This document shows positions 27,581 through 36,075 of a stretch of 64,000 bases of DNA, in pieces. The stretch's first letter is position 1, and each line of letters starts with the position of its first letter. Made by a program: the position numbers and the translations under genes. The stretch spans positions 62,001-126,000 of the forward strand of contig POWY01000001.1 in assembly GCA_003044455.1 (NCBI GenBank), written 5' to 3'. The stretch comes from Neisseria bergeri. Lineage in GTDB: Bacteria > Pseudomonadota > Gammaproteobacteria > Burkholderiales > Neisseriaceae. The notes beneath the pieces are model-generated. The model was not told the DNA's origin. It was given only the letters and a program-made list of their open reading frames with translations, and ran no database searches.

Positions 27581-27868
27581 TATCCTATTAAAAAAAATTT
27601 AAGTAAATAAGAAAATGATATAAAAACGCCTAGAGCATGATACATCGGTTGAAACTTGATTTTTGGAGCGTAGCAGCAGATTGATTTGGAACTGTTGCCA
27701 TACTGTCGTTTTTGCCGCGGCTGATAAAAAAGGCTGTATTTTAATAATCCGTTGATTGCAACTATTTGTCAGGGAAAAGAAAATTATTTTTTCGGTTGGG
27801 TAGAAACCTATCCTATTAAATACCTTGAAGCCGAGTATGCCTGTCGGTACTATATTAAAACACAGCCT
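27581..27868. other. Gene-free AT-rich stretch with long inverted repeat
   Basis: Nothing coding is seen between the receptor promoter and the dnaK terminator. GGCTGTATTTTAAT (27732-27745) faces ATTAAAACACAGCC (27854-27867) with one mismatch, bounding a 136-bp segment that could be a small MITE-like element or relic. Confidence 0.5.
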
Positions 27869-27902
27869 AAAAAAGCGCGAACCAAACGGTTCGCGCTTTT
27901 TT
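27869..27902 (-). terminator. Strong intrinsic terminator of dnaK
   Basis: AGCGCGAACC faces GGTTCGCGCT with a 4-base loop, flanked by A6 and T6. It is followed towards the gene by a TTCAGACGGCAT DUS. Confidence 0.9.
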
Positions 27903-27915
27903 CAGACGGCATCAA

Positions 27916-29844
27916 TTATTTTTTGTCGTCTTTAACTTCGGTAAAGTCTGCATCGACCACGTCATCGTCTTTTTGGGATGATGCGTCCGCTTGTGCGTCC
28001 TCGCCGGTTTGGGCTTCGGCTTGCGCTTGTGCGTAAACCATTTCGCCCAGTTTTTGGCTGGCTGCACCCAAAGCTTCGGCTTTGGCATCGATGGCGGCTT
28101 TGTCGTCGCCTTTCACGGCTTCTTCGGCTTCTTTCAGCGCGGCTTCGATTTTTTCTTTCTCGGCTGCGTCGAGTTTGTCGCCGTAGTCGGTCAAAGATTT
28201 TTTCACGGAGTGAATCAGGGCTTCGGCTTGGTTGCGGGAAGCGACCAATTCAGTCAGTTTTTTATCTTCCTCGGCATTGGCTTCGGCATCTTTCACCATG
28301 CGTTCGATTTCTTCTTCGCTCAAACCTGAAGAACCTTGGATGGTGATGTTGGCGGCTTTGCCTGTGCCTTTGTCTTTGGCGGAAACGTGCAGGATCCCAT
28401 TGGCGTCAATGTCGAAGGTTACTTCGATTTGCGGCATGCCGCGCGGTGCGGGTGCGATGTCGCCCAAGTTGAACTGACCCAAAGATTTGTTGGCGGAGGC
28501 GCGTTCGCGTTCGCCTTGCAGCACATGGATGGTTACTGCGCTTTGGTTGTCTTCGGCGGTAGAGAACACTTGCGACGCTTTGGTCGGGATGGTGGTGTTC
28601 TTCTGAATCAGCTTGGTCATCACGCCGCCCATGGTTTCGATACCCAAAGACAGGGGCGTTACGTCCAGCAGCAATACATCGCTGCGGCCGCCGCTCAATA
28701 CTTCGCCTTGAATCGCCGCGCCTACGGCAACGGCTTCGTCAGGGTTCACGTCTTTGCGCGGTTCTTTGCCGAAGAAGTCTCTAACGGCTTCTTGTACTTT
28801 CGGCATACGGGACTGACCGCCGACCAAAATCACGTCGTCGATGTCGCCGGTGCTCAAGCCGGCATCTTTCAATGCGATTTTGCAAGGTTCGATAGAGCGG
28901 GCAATCAGGTCTTCAACCAGGCTCTCGAATTTGGCGCGGGTAATTTTCATCGCCAAGTGTTTCGGACCGGTTGCGTCCATGGTGATGTATGGCAGGTTGA
29001 TTTCGGTTTGCTGACCGCTGGACAATTCGATTTTGGCTTTTTCGGCAGCTTCTTTCAGGCGTTGCAAAGCCATCACGTCTTGTTTCAAATCAATGCCTTG
29101 TTCTTTTTTGAACTCGGCGATGATGTGGTCAATCAAGCGTTGGTCGAAGTCTTCGCCGCCCAAGAAGGTGTCGCCGTTGGTTGCCAAAACTTCAAATTGT
29201 TTGTCGCCGTCGAGGTTGGCGATTTCGATGATGGAAATATCGAAGGTGCCGCCACCCAAGTCATACACGGCGATTTTACGGTCTTTGCTGTCGCCTTTGT
29301 CCATACCGAATGCCAAAGCGGCTGCGGTCGGTTCGTTGATGATGCGTTTTACATCCAAACCAGCGATGCGACCTGCGTCTTTAGTCGCTTGACGTTGGCT
29401 GTCGTTGAAGTAGGCCGGAACGGTAATCACGGCTTCGGTTACTTTTTCGCCCAAGTAAGCTTCGGCGGCTTCTTTCATTTTACGCAGGACTTCTGCGGAA
29501 ATTTGGGGAGGAGACAGCTCTTTGCCTTGTGCTTTCACCCACGCATCGCCGTTGTTGGCTTTGATGATTTCAAAAGGCATAGATTCGATGTCGCGTTGGA
29601 CTTCTTTGTCTTCAAATTTGTGACCAATCAAACGTTTGGCGGCGTAAATAGTGTTTTTAGCGTTGGTTACCGCTTGGCGTTTTGCCGGTGCGCCGACGAG
29701 GATTTCACCGCCGTCCAAATAAGCGATAACGGACGGCGTAGTGCGTGCGCCTTCTGCGTTTTCGATAACTTTGGTTTGACCGTTTTCAGAAATGGATACA
29801 CAAGAGTTGGTTGTACCTAAGTCGATACCGATTACTTTTGCCAT
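27916..29844 (-). CDS. dnaK: Chaperone DnaK (Hsp70)
   Basis: 642 residues. The ATPase domain begins [18 protein letters not shown], with phosphate motif [15 protein letters not shown] and adenosine motif [14 protein letters not shown]. The linker [14 protein letters not shown] leads to the substrate-binding domain, and the protein ends in the charged [14 protein letters not shown] tail. It folds and protects proteins in ATP-driven cycles with DnaJ and GrpE; grpE is 5 kb away in this window and dnaJ is elsewhere. A sigma-32-type promoter lies upstream (29912-29941). An alternative long frame on the opposite strand is a codon-structure artefact. Confidence 0.99.
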   Translation of the reverse strand: MAKVIGIDLGTTNSCVSISENGQTKVIENAEGARTTPSVIAYLDGGEILVGAPAKRQAVTNAKNTIYAAKRLIGHKFEDKEVQRDIESMPFEIIKANNGDAWVKAQGKELSPPQISAEVLRKMKEAAEAYLGEKVTEAVITVPAYFNDSQRQATKDAGRIAGLDVKRIINEPTAAALAFGMDKGDSKDRKIAVYDLGGGTFDISIIEIANLDGDKQFEVLATNGDTFLGGEDFDQRLIDHIIAEFKKEQGIDLKQDVMALQRLKEAAEKAKIELSSGQQTEINLPYITMDATGPKHLAMKITRAKFESLVEDLIARSIEPCKIALKDAGLSTGDIDDVILVGGQSRMPKVQEAVRDFFGKEPRKDVNPDEAVAVGAAIQGEVLSGGRSDVLLLDVTPLSLGIETMGGVMTKLIQKNTTIPTKASQVFSTAEDNQSAVTIHVLQGERERASANKSLGQFNLGDIAPAPRGMPQIEVTFDIDANGILHVSAKDKGTGKAANITIQGSSGLSEEEIERMVKDAEANAEEDKKLTELVASRNQAEALIHSVKKSLTDYGDKLDAAEKEKIEAALKEAEEAVKGDDKAAIDAKAEALGAASQKLGEMVYAQAQAEAQTGEDAQADASSQKDDDVVDADFTEVKDDKK

Positions 29845-29911
29845 GTGGATACTCCTATTTGATTTTGCTTATTTTGCGAAATATGTTGGAACATTTTGTC
29901 CCGATGGGCTG

Positions 29912-29941
29912 TAAATAGGGCAGGCGGCGGGCTGTTTCAAG
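29912..29941 (-). promoter_or_regulatory. Sigma-32 (RpoH)-type heat-shock promoter of dnaK
   Basis: On the minus strand CTTGAAA, 14 bp, CCCTATTTA, matching the sigma-32 consensus CTTGAA-N13/14-CCCATnT. It lies about 70 bp upstream of the dnaK ATG. Confidence 0.8.
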
Positions 29942-30051
29942 CCACAGTACGGGTATAAGTATGTAACTTTATGAATATATTGGTTTTATATTTGATTTAA
30001 TACATTTGGCTCCAATGCATTCCAGCATAATATTTCAAATGGCAGGCAGGT

Positions 30052-30324
30052 TTATTCATAGACGATGCCGGCGAGCATTTCCTGTTCGTTCAAGTTGCCG
30101 TACTCTTTTTCCCAGTCGTGTGAAGACTCGATGATGTCGCATTCTTTGGAAAGGGAGACTTGTTCTGCATCCATATCTTTGGCGTTCAGCATATTGAATT
30201 GTTCGCACAGGGATGCGGATAAAGTGATGTCGGGCTGTTTGGCTTCAGAACGGTTTTCTTGGAAGGCAAAGCAGAATGCGGTAAATGCCGTAGTATAGAT
30301 AAGATATTTGCCGGTTTTCTTCAT
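30052..30324 (-). CDS. Small secreted protein of unknown function
   Basis: 90 residues. The N-terminus MKKTGKYLIYTTAFTAFCFAF is a signal peptide, with cleavage probably near SEA at 30-32. The mature part is acidic with two cysteines (ASLCEQF and KECDII) that could form a disulfide in the periplasm. AAGGA lies 8 nt before the ATG. It stands alone between dnaK and the divergent LexA-like gene. I do not recognise a family. Confidence 0.7.
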   Translation of the reverse strand: MKKTGKYLIYTTAFTAFCFAFQENRSEAKQPDITLSASLCEQFNMLNAKDMDAEQVSLSKECDIIESSHDWEKEYGNLNEQEMLAGIVYE

Positions 30325-30452
30325 TTTTTTATCCTTTTTCTGTCAATTCAGGATCAAACCTATGGAAAATCTGAAAAATTATGCGTTAAGTAAGGAAAAT
30401 CATAACTTAAATTTAGTTTATCATAGTTATTCCGTTTTTTGGATAGCTAAGG

Positions 30453-30466
30453 TAAAATATATTTTA
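30453..30466. promoter_or_regulatory. Palindrome upstream of the LexA-like gene
   Basis: TAAAATATATTTTA is a perfect 14-bp palindrome 45 bp before the start codon and overlaps any core promoter there. It is a candidate autoregulatory operator, by position only. Confidence 0.4.
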
Positions 30467-30510
30467 TGTTTACTTTAAATGATTGAATGAAGGGGAACGG
30501 AAGGATATTT

Positions 30511-31197
30511 ATGGAAACCTTTAAAGACAGACTGGTTTTTTTATGGAAAAGCGAAGCGAAGCAGGCAAAAATCGCATCCGATATTGAAATGACGATTGCG
30601 GGCTTCAGCAGGATATGGAATGAAGGCGGTCTGCCGAAGTCTGAAACATTAAAAAAAATCAAGCAGTTGAAGGGGTGTAGTATCGATTGGCTGCTGACGG
30701 GGGAGGGTAATCCGTTTCCGGATGAAGCCCCAAAAAAATCCCTTGCTTACGATACCTTGGGCAATGAAGTTGATACTGACGAGTTTGTCTTCGTGCCGAG
30801 ATATGATATTCGGGCGGCTGCGGGATACGGGCAGTTTGTCGATCATGAGGAACCGGTATTTACAATGGCGTTCAGACGGCATTGGATTGAGAATTATGTT
30901 ACCCGTGATGTGAAAAACCTGTCTGTAATTTCCGTCAAGGGGGATTCGATGGAGGGGGTTTTGAATGACGGGGATTCAATTTTGGTCAACCATAGCGAGA
31001 ATACGCCGAAGGACGGACTGTATGTGTTGCGGATTAATGAAAACTTGTTGGTCAAACGCCTGCAAATCGTCCCCGGCGGGATTATCAATGTCATTTCCGC
31101 CAACGAGGCTTACCCTGCTTTTGAAATCAATTTGAACGACTTGACCGATGATGTGGAGATTATCGGGCGTGTCGAGTGGTTCGGCAGGGCAGTTTGA
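30511..31197 (+). CDS. LexA-like S24 transcriptional regulator
   Basis: 228 residues. The N-terminal part is an XRE-type HTH (KQAKIASDIEMTIAGFSRIWNEGGLP). The C-terminal S24 domain has the self-cleavage bond in RAAAGYG (Ala104-Gly105), nucleophile Ser146 in KGDSMEGVLNDGD and general base Lys182 in LLVKRL, the normal dyad spacing. The sequence corresponds to the gonococcal LexA-like regulator (NG1427) described as controlling recN and responding to oxidative damage. GGAAGGA five bases before ATG 30511 decides the start; an ATG 24 nt upstream has no ribosome site. It is not part of a prophage: neighbours are housekeeping genes. Confidence 0.85.
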   Translation: METFKDRLVFLWKSEAKQAKIASDIEMTIAGFSRIWNEGGLPKSETLKKIKQLKGCSIDWLLTGEGNPFPDEAPKKSLAYDTLGNEVDTDEFVFVPRYDIRAAAGYGQFVDHEEPVFTMAFRRHWIENYVTRDVKNLSVISVKGDSMEGVLNDGDSILVNHSENTPKDGLYVLRINENLLVKRLQIVPGGIINVISANEAYPAFEINLNDLTDDVEIIGRVEWFGRAV

Positions 31198-31329
31198 GTT
31201 TGGGGCTTGAAATTGCAGGCGGCCAAACTTATCTATTGGGACAATTCCTTTTTCAAAGGCGAAGCCCTGCTTGCCTTTGAAGGGGGTTTGAGAGAGAATG
31301 CAGAAAATACTATATTAAGGAATAACACC

Positions 31330-31668
31330 ATGTCGGATGAAAGTCCCATTATTTTTACTGACAGCTGCTGTGCCAAAGTTGCCGATTTGATTGCCGAAGA
31401 AAACAACCCTGATTTGAAATTGCGGGTTTTTGTCAACGGCGGCGGCTGCTCGGGTTTCCAGTACGGATTTACTTTTGACGAAATCAAAAACGACGACGAT
31501 TTTGAAATTGAGAAAAACGGTTTGGTCTTTTTGGTCGATCCGATGAGCTATCAATATCTGGTCGGTGCGGAAATTGACTATACGGAAAGTTTGCAGGGTT
31601 CGCAATTCGTCATCCGTAATCCCAATGCGGAAACGACCTGCGGTTGCGGATCGTCGTTTTCCGTATGA
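31330..31668 (+). CDS. erpA: Iron-sulfur cluster insertion protein ErpA
   Basis: 112-residue A-type Fe-S carrier. The three conserved cysteines are Cys40 ([12 protein letters not shown]), Cys104 and Cys106 (TTCGCGSSF). It hands [4Fe-4S] or [2Fe-2S] clusters to apoenzymes, likely customers here including NqrF, ETF-QO and NosR. AAGGAA precedes the ATG; the upstream open frame lacks a ribosome site. It is 132 bp downstream of the LexA-like gene and followed by a DUS hairpin terminator. Confidence 0.95.
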
Positions 31669-31684
31669 CCGCTTGGTTCGTGTG

Positions 31685-31710
31685 ATGCCGTCTGAACGTT
31701 CAGACGGCAT
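31685..31710 (+). terminator. DUS hairpin terminator of erpA
   Basis: ATGCCGTCTGAACG directly abuts TTCAGACGGCAT, then T5. Confidence 0.85.
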
Positions 31711-31827
31711 TTTTACTTTTGGAAAATATATTATCGGGATGAATTCACATATAATCCGATTGTTTGAAGATGAATCGGGTTTCCCGAAAGGAACGGGCGG
31801 AACGGTATCAGGCGTATTTGTTCCCTT

Positions 31828-32292
31828 ATGATTGAGATGAGTAAAGATTACCGAAACGATTTGTACGATGTATATGTTTCCTACCCGCCCCAAGTGGATC
31901 GCGGGCTTATCCGGGAGTGCCTTAAGGAGAATCTCGGCGAAGAAAAGGCGGAAGGATTGATTGAATCGCTCGATTCCAAACCGCAAGTGCTGGTTGAGGA
32001 AAAATGCACTTGGGCGAAACGGGAAGAGTTGCACGATTATTTCAGCTATTTGGGTTTGGATATTATTACCCGGAGATATATGGAGTTGGAAACGGTTGTG
32101 CCTCCAGAGGAAGGGGAGGGCGAAGGAGAAGGCGCGGATGGGGAAATGCCCGAATATCTTGAACTTCACGGCGGGCGGGAAGATGATATTTCCGCACCTT
32201 CGCAACCCGAACCGCCGCCCCGCAATATCAAACCGCTGGTTTTCGGGCTGCTGATTGCCTTTTTGGGCTATCTGCTTGGTAAGATTTTTTGA
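31828..32292 (+). CDS. Tail-anchored acidic protein of unknown function
   Basis: 154 residues: an N-terminal soluble domain ([21 protein letters not shown]) of the kind that reads as a ribosomal-L7/L12-like or SPOR-sized alpha/beta unit, a low-complexity acidic linker ([13 protein letters not shown]) with a proline stretch, and one C-terminal membrane helix ([18 protein letters not shown]). The topology suggests a cytoplasmic domain tethered to the inner membrane. An internal ATG three codons later is an alternative start; neither has a clear ribosome site. It lies 34 bp upstream of ubiB and is likely co-transcribed, but a shared function is not established. Confidence 0.7.
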   Translation: MIEMSKDYRNDLYDVYVSYPPQVDRGLIRECLKENLGEEKAEGLIESLDSKPQVLVEEKCTWAKREELHDYFSYLGLDIITRRYMELETVVPPEEGEGEGEGADGEMPEYLELHGGREDDISAPSQPEPPPRNIKPLVFGLLIAFLGYLLGKIF

Positions 32293-32326
32293 TTGTCCGA
32301 TAAATGCTGTATTCGGGATTTTATAT

Positions 32327-33838
32327 ATGAAATGGTTGAAACGCCTGACGGTCATTGTCGGGACTTTTTACCGCTATCGGCTGGCAGGCCTGTGCGCTTC
32401 GCTGATGGGTAGCGGTTGGATATGCGCTCTGCTGAAAATGATGCCGCAGTCGTCCAAATTGAAAAACGAACCGCCCGCCGTCCGCCTGCGCCTTGCCTTG
32501 GAAAGCCTGGGGCCGATTTTCATCAAGTTCGGGCAGGTATTGTCCACACGCCCCGATTTGATTCCGCACGATTACGCCGTCGAACTGGCAAAGCTGCAAG
32601 ACAAAGTACCGCCTTTTGACGCGCGGCTTTCGCGTGAACAAATCGAAAAATCGCTGGGGCAGCCCATCGAAAAGCTGTATGCGGAATTTGAAACCGAACC
32701 CGTCGCCAGTGCGTCCATCGCTCAAGTACACAAAGCCCGCCTGCATTCGGGCGAACGAGTGGCGGTCAAAGTTTTGCGCCCCAACCTCTTGCCCCTTATC
32801 GAACAGGACTTGTCGCTGATGCGTTTCGGCGCGGCTTGGGTCGAACGCTTGTTTTCAGACGGCAAGCGTCTGAAGCCGCACGAAGTGGTGGCGGAGTTCG
32901 ACAAATATCTGCACGACGAGTTGGATTTGATGTGCGAAGCCGCCAATGCCGGACAGCTCGGACGCAATTTCCAAAACAGCAATATGCTGATTGTGCCCAA
33001 GGTGTTTTACGACTACTGCACAAGCGACGTGCTGACCATCGAATGGATGGACGGCACGCCGGTTTCCGACATCGCCAAACTCAAAGCAGACGGCATCGAT
33101 TTGCACAAACTCGCCGATTACGGCGTGGAAATCTTTTTCACGCAAGTCTTCCGCGACGGCTTTTTCCACGCGGATATGCACCCCGGCAATATTTTGGTCG
33201 CCGCCGACAACCGCTACATCGCCCTTGATTTCGGCATCGTCGGCACGCTGACCGATTACGACAAACGCTATCTCGCCATCAACTTCCTCGCCTTTTTCAA
33301 CCGCGATTACCGGCGCGTCGCCACCGCCCACATCGAATCGGGCTGGGTACCTGCCGACACGCGTGCGGAAGAATTGGAAGCCGCCGTCCGCGCCGTTTGC
33401 GAACCGGTGTTCAACAAACCGATTTCGCAGATTTCCTTCGGCTTGGTACTGATGCGCCTGTTTGAAGTCAGCCGCCGCTTCAACGTCGAAATCCAACCGC
33501 AGCTGGTATTGCTGCAAAAAACGCTGCTCAACATCGAAGGCTTGGGCCGCCAACTCGATCCCGATTTGGACTTGTGGAAGACCGCCAAACCGTTTTTGGT
33601 GCGCTGGATGAACGAACAGGTCGGCCCCAAAGCCCTTTGGCGCAACCTCAAAAACGAAGCCCCCGACTGGGCGCAAATCATCCCTTCATTGCCGCGCAAA
33701 ATCAATGCCTTGGTCGATGAGGCGCGCCGGCAGGAAATGCGCGATGCCTATATCCATTTGGTCAAAGTGCAGCAGCGGCAAAGCCTGTGGCTGGCGGCGA
33801 TAGCGGTTGTTTTGCTGCTGATTTTGCTTTTGAAATAG
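32327..33838 (+). CDS. ubiB: Ubiquinone biosynthesis protein UbiB
   Basis: 503-residue atypical (ADCK/ABC1) kinase-like ATPase needed for ubiquinone synthesis, possibly by extracting lipid intermediates from the membrane. Hallmarks: KxGQ motif Lys67-Phe-Gly-Gln70 in [10 protein letters not shown], Ala-rich nucleotide loop [11 protein letters not shown], catalytic-loop-like HADMHPGN and metal motif ALDFGIVG. Two C-terminal helices end in [14 protein letters not shown]. The ATG at 32327 gives the family N-terminus; the frame is open upstream. Ubiquinone feeds Na+-NQR and ETF-QO encoded in the same window. Confidence 0.95.
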   Translation: MKWLKRLTVIVGTFYRYRLAGLCASLMGSGWICALLKMMPQSSKLKNEPPAVRLRLALESLGPIFIKFGQVLSTRPDLIPHDYAVELAKLQDKVPPFDARLSREQIEKSLGQPIEKLYAEFETEPVASASIAQVHKARLHSGERVAVKVLRPNLLPLIEQDLSLMRFGAAWVERLFSDGKRLKPHEVVAEFDKYLHDELDLMCEAANAGQLGRNFQNSNMLIVPKVFYDYCTSDVLTIEWMDGTPVSDIAKLKADGIDLHKLADYGVEIFFTQVFRDGFFHADMHPGNILVAADNRYIALDFGIVGTLTDYDKRYLAINFLAFFNRDYRRVATAHIESGWVPADTRAEELEAAVRAVCEPVFNKPISQISFGLVLMRLFEVSRRFNVEIQPQLVLLQKTLLNIEGLGRQLDPDLDLWKTAKPFLVRWMNEQVGPKALWRNLKNEAPDWAQIIPSLPRKINALVDEARRQEMRDAYIHLVKVQQRQSLWLAAIAVVLLLILLLK

Positions 33839-33976
33839 GCTTTGTCCGAATCATCGCCCGACTCCGCCCGTTTATAAGGAAATCGGTTATTTCCGGTTGT
33901 GTGGGAATCGGGTGTATCGAATAAAAGGCATTTTGTCCGACTGGCAAGTGCCGGCATCGGCGGCTTGAAGCGGGCA

Positions 33977-34013
33977 ATGCCGTCTGAAGCCCGTTTGGCG
34001 TTTCAGACGGCAT
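33977..34013 (-). terminator. DUS hairpin between ubiB and cysE
   Basis: ATGCCGTCTGAA and TTCAGACGGCAT with a 13-bp loop in the convergent gap, 13 bp past the cysE stop. Confidence 0.7.
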
Positions 34014-34025
34014 TGGTGCGGATAT

Positions 34026-34844
34026 TCAAATCATAAAGTCGATTTCGGCAAACTGGATATTTTGATCCATATCCGCCGACGGGGTTTTGAGCGATCGCGC
34101 CACGGGTTTGGCGGGTACGCCGACAACCGTGATGGACGGCGGCACGTCTGAAACCACGACGCTGCCCGCGCCGATTTTGGCATTGCTGCCGATGCGGATA
34201 TTGCCCAATATTGAGGCGTTTGCGCCGATCATCACGCCGTCGCCGATTTTGGGGTGGCGGTCGCCGCCTTCTTTGCCCGAACCGCCTAAGGTTACGCCGT
34301 GTAGAATCGAAATGTTGTTGCCCAACACGGCAGTCTCGCCGGCAACAAAGCCTGTGGCGTGGTCGAGCATCAGTCCGTATCCGAAACGGGCGGCAGGATG
34401 GATGTCCACGCCGAATACTTCGGACATACGGTTTTGCAGGAAATACGCCAGCGTTTTGCGCCCGTCGAGATACAGCCGGTGGTTGATTCGGTGTGCCTGA
34501 ATCGCGTGGAAGCCTTTGAAATATAAAAGCGGCAGCGAATATTCGTCGCAGGCGGGATCGCGTTCGTAGATGGCTTTTAAGTCTGCTTCGACACATTTGC
34601 CGATTTGGGTGTCGCTGCCCAACGCCTGCTGGTAGATTTCAAACAGCGCACGCACGTCCATAATCGGGCTGCCGAGTTTGCTGGAAAGGTGGTAGGCAAG
34701 GACGGAGCCGAGGGACTCGTGGCGCAACACGGTTTGGTGCAAAAAACTTGCCAGCATCGGTTCGGCGGCGGCGGCGGCCGCGGTTTCTTCGCGGATGGTG
34801 TGCCAGAGGTCGAAACCGTTTGTGTTCAAATGGTTTTTTTTCAT
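34026..34844 (-). CDS. cysE: Serine O-acetyltransferase
   Basis: 272 residues. The N-terminal alpha-helical domain is followed by a left-handed beta-helix of hexapeptide repeats (IGDGVMIGANASILGNIRIG). The acetyl-CoA and serine sites lie in MLDHATGFVAGETAVLGNNISILHGVTLGGSGK with the catalytic Asp/His pair. It makes O-acetylserine for cysteine synthesis and is normally feedback-inhibited by cysteine through its C-terminal tail. Monocistronic. An Ala-rich run (AAAAAAE) is present near residue 25. Confidence 0.95.
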   Translation of the reverse strand: MKKNHLNTNGFDLWHTIREETAAAAAAEPMLASFLHQTVLRHESLGSVLAYHLSSKLGSPIMDVRALFEIYQQALGSDTQIGKCVEADLKAIYERDPACDEYSLPLLYFKGFHAIQAHRINHRLYLDGRKTLAYFLQNRMSEVFGVDIHPAARFGYGLMLDHATGFVAGETAVLGNNISILHGVTLGGSGKEGGDRHPKIGDGVMIGANASILGNIRIGSNAKIGAGSVVVSDVPPSITVVGVPAKPVARSLKTPSADMDQNIQFAEIDFMI

Positions 34845-34945
34845 AATGGATGCCGTCTGAAAAGCATAAGGTCGGCGGTATCTTACCGTTTATATGGTTT
34901 TTGCGGTAGGGTATTCGGAGATAAGTTTGAGATTTTCTGTTTCGT

Positions 34946-34975
34946 CTTGAAGTTTCTTTCCGGCGTCCTTATATT
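34946..34975 (+). promoter_or_regulatory. Sigma-32-type heat-shock promoter of grpE
   Basis: CTTGAAG, 14 bp, CCTTATATT, close to the sigma-32 consensus and matching the dnaK promoter in spacing. It lies about 45 bp upstream of the grpE ATG. Confidence 0.75.
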
Positions 34976-35021
34976 CAGCGCAATCAGATTTTGATTTCCA
35001 ATTTGTTTTAAGGGATACGAT

Positions 35022-35609
35022 ATGAGCGAACAGACGCAGCAGCAAAATAGTGAAGAGGCGGTTGAAAATGTGGAAACAGTTGAAACCGTAGAGGCTGCCG
35101 AAACAGCAGAAAATGGTGCAGGGGAGCAGGAACCAGTCTCTGCCGAGCCGACTTATGAGGATTTACAGGCGCGGATTGCCGAGCTGGAAGCGCAGTTGAA
35201 AGACGAGCAGCTGCGTGCTTTGGCAAACGAGCAAAACCTGCGCCGCCGCCATCAGCAGGAAATTGCCGATACGCACAAGTTCGCCGGACAGAAGTTTGCC
35301 GTGGAAATGCTGCCGGTCAAGGATTATCTGGAAATGGCGCTTTTGGATCAGAGCGGCAATTTCGATGCGCTGAAAATGGGCGTGCAGATGACTTTGAACG
35401 AGTTGCAGAAAGCATTTGATGCCACGCAAATCAAGGAAATCAACCCTAAAGCGGGCGACAAGCTCAATCCGAATATCCATCAGGCGATGCAGGCGGTGGC
35501 CAGTGAGCAGGAACCCAATACCGTGGTCGGCGTGATGAAGAAGGGTTATACGCTGTCCGACCGCGTGTTGCGCCCGGCTATGGTTACGGTGGCACAGAAG
35601 GAAGCCTGA
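35022..35609 (+). CDS. grpE: Nucleotide exchange factor GrpE
   Basis: 195 residues. A disordered Glu/Val-rich N-terminus (about 1-40, partly repetitive ENVETVETVEAAETAEN) is followed by a long coiled-coil helix (LQARIAELEAQLKDEQLRAL) and the C-terminal beta domain that contacts DnaK (VVGVMKKGYTLSDRVLRPAMVTV). It accelerates ADP release from DnaK. The promoter is of sigma-32 type, as for dnaK. The GAAACAGTTGAAACC-like repeats in the 5' end could vary in copy number between strains. Confidence 0.97.
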   Translation: MSEQTQQQNSEEAVENVETVETVEAAETAENGAGEQEPVSAEPTYEDLQARIAELEAQLKDEQLRALANEQNLRRRHQQEIADTHKFAGQKFAVEMLPVKDYLEMALLDQSGNFDALKMGVQMTLNELQKAFDATQIKEINPKAGDKLNPNIHQAMQAVASEQEPNTVVGVMKKGYTLSDRVLRPAMVTVAQKEA

Positions 35610-35682
35610 AGGCGTCTGGGGAATAATCTGATTTATTTCCTGAAGCGCGTTTTGCGTATGAACCGATTGAAGTAAAACGGCA

Positions 35683-35720
35683 ATGCCGTCTGAACCCGCC
35701 TGTCGGGCTTCAGACGGCAT
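35683..35720 (+). terminator. DUS hairpin downstream of grpE
   Basis: ATGCCGTCTGAA(C)CC faces GGCTTCAGACGGCAT, then TTTTA. The T tract leads directly into the Correia element at 35723. Confidence 0.8.
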
Positions 35721-35722
35721 TT

Positions 35723-35828
35723 TATAGTGGATTAACAAAAATCAGGACAAGGCGACGAAGCCGCAGACAGTACAAATAGTACGACAAGGCGAGGCAACGC
35801 TGTACTGGTTTAAATTTAATCCACTATA
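35723..35828. mobile_element. Correia repeat enclosed element (short form)
   Basis: TATAGTGGATTAAC and TTAATCCACTATA ends, about 106 bp. It is inserted directly next to the grpE terminator and 8 bp from the nqrM stop. Confidence 0.95.
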
Positions 35829-35836
35829 TTTCGGCG

Positions 35837-36052
35837 TTAACGGTCAACCCGTATGCCGCCTGCCTGTTTTTCTTTATCCAGTTTCTTTTGCAGGGTGTCG
35901 CAAGGCGTGTCGCAGTCGCACATTTTTTTCATACCCAAGGCGGTAATGCCGCCGCAACTGCCTTTGATGGTGCGTTTGGAGAAAATATAGCCGACCGCCA
36001 TACCGATGATGACGGTCAGGAAGATGCCGAAGGTGAGGAGCAGGGTTTTCAT
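35837..36052 (-). CDS. nqrM: Na+-NQR maturation protein NqrM
   Basis: 71 residues: one N-terminal membrane helix (LLLTFGIFLTVIIGMAVGYIF) and a cysteine cluster (GSCGG, KMCDCDTPC) characteristic of NqrM (DUF539), which is required for assembly of Na+-NQR, probably by delivering iron to the NqrD/NqrE site. The ATG at 36052 is chosen over an in-frame TTG four codons upstream. It lies 23 bp after apbE, both just downstream of the nqr operon, so the three units form a maturation set. Confidence 0.9.
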   Translation of the reverse strand: MKTLLLTFGIFLTVIIGMAVGYIFSKRTIKGSCGGITALGMKKMCDCDTPCDTLQKKLDKEKQAGGIRVDR

Positions 36053-36075
36053 AGTGTTTCCCAATCGGTGTGTGT

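Noticed and set aside
27752..28036. 94-codon frame before dnaK
   Set aside because: Runs through the dnaK terminator into the antisense of dnaK; no ribosome site or conservation cue.
28336..29820. 494-codon open frame opposite dnaK
   Set aside because: A well-known artefact of dnaK codon structure; no ribosome site, no family resemblance, and dnaK itself is certain.
30511..31197. Prophage repressor as sign of an integrated phage
   Set aside because: No integrase, structural genes or attachment sites nearby; neighbours are dnaK, erpA and ubiB, and the gene matches a chromosomal LexA-like regulator.
34605..34994. 129-codon frame across the cysE-grpE gap
   Set aside because: Half is antisense to cysE and it overlaps the grpE heat-shock promoter; no ribosome site.
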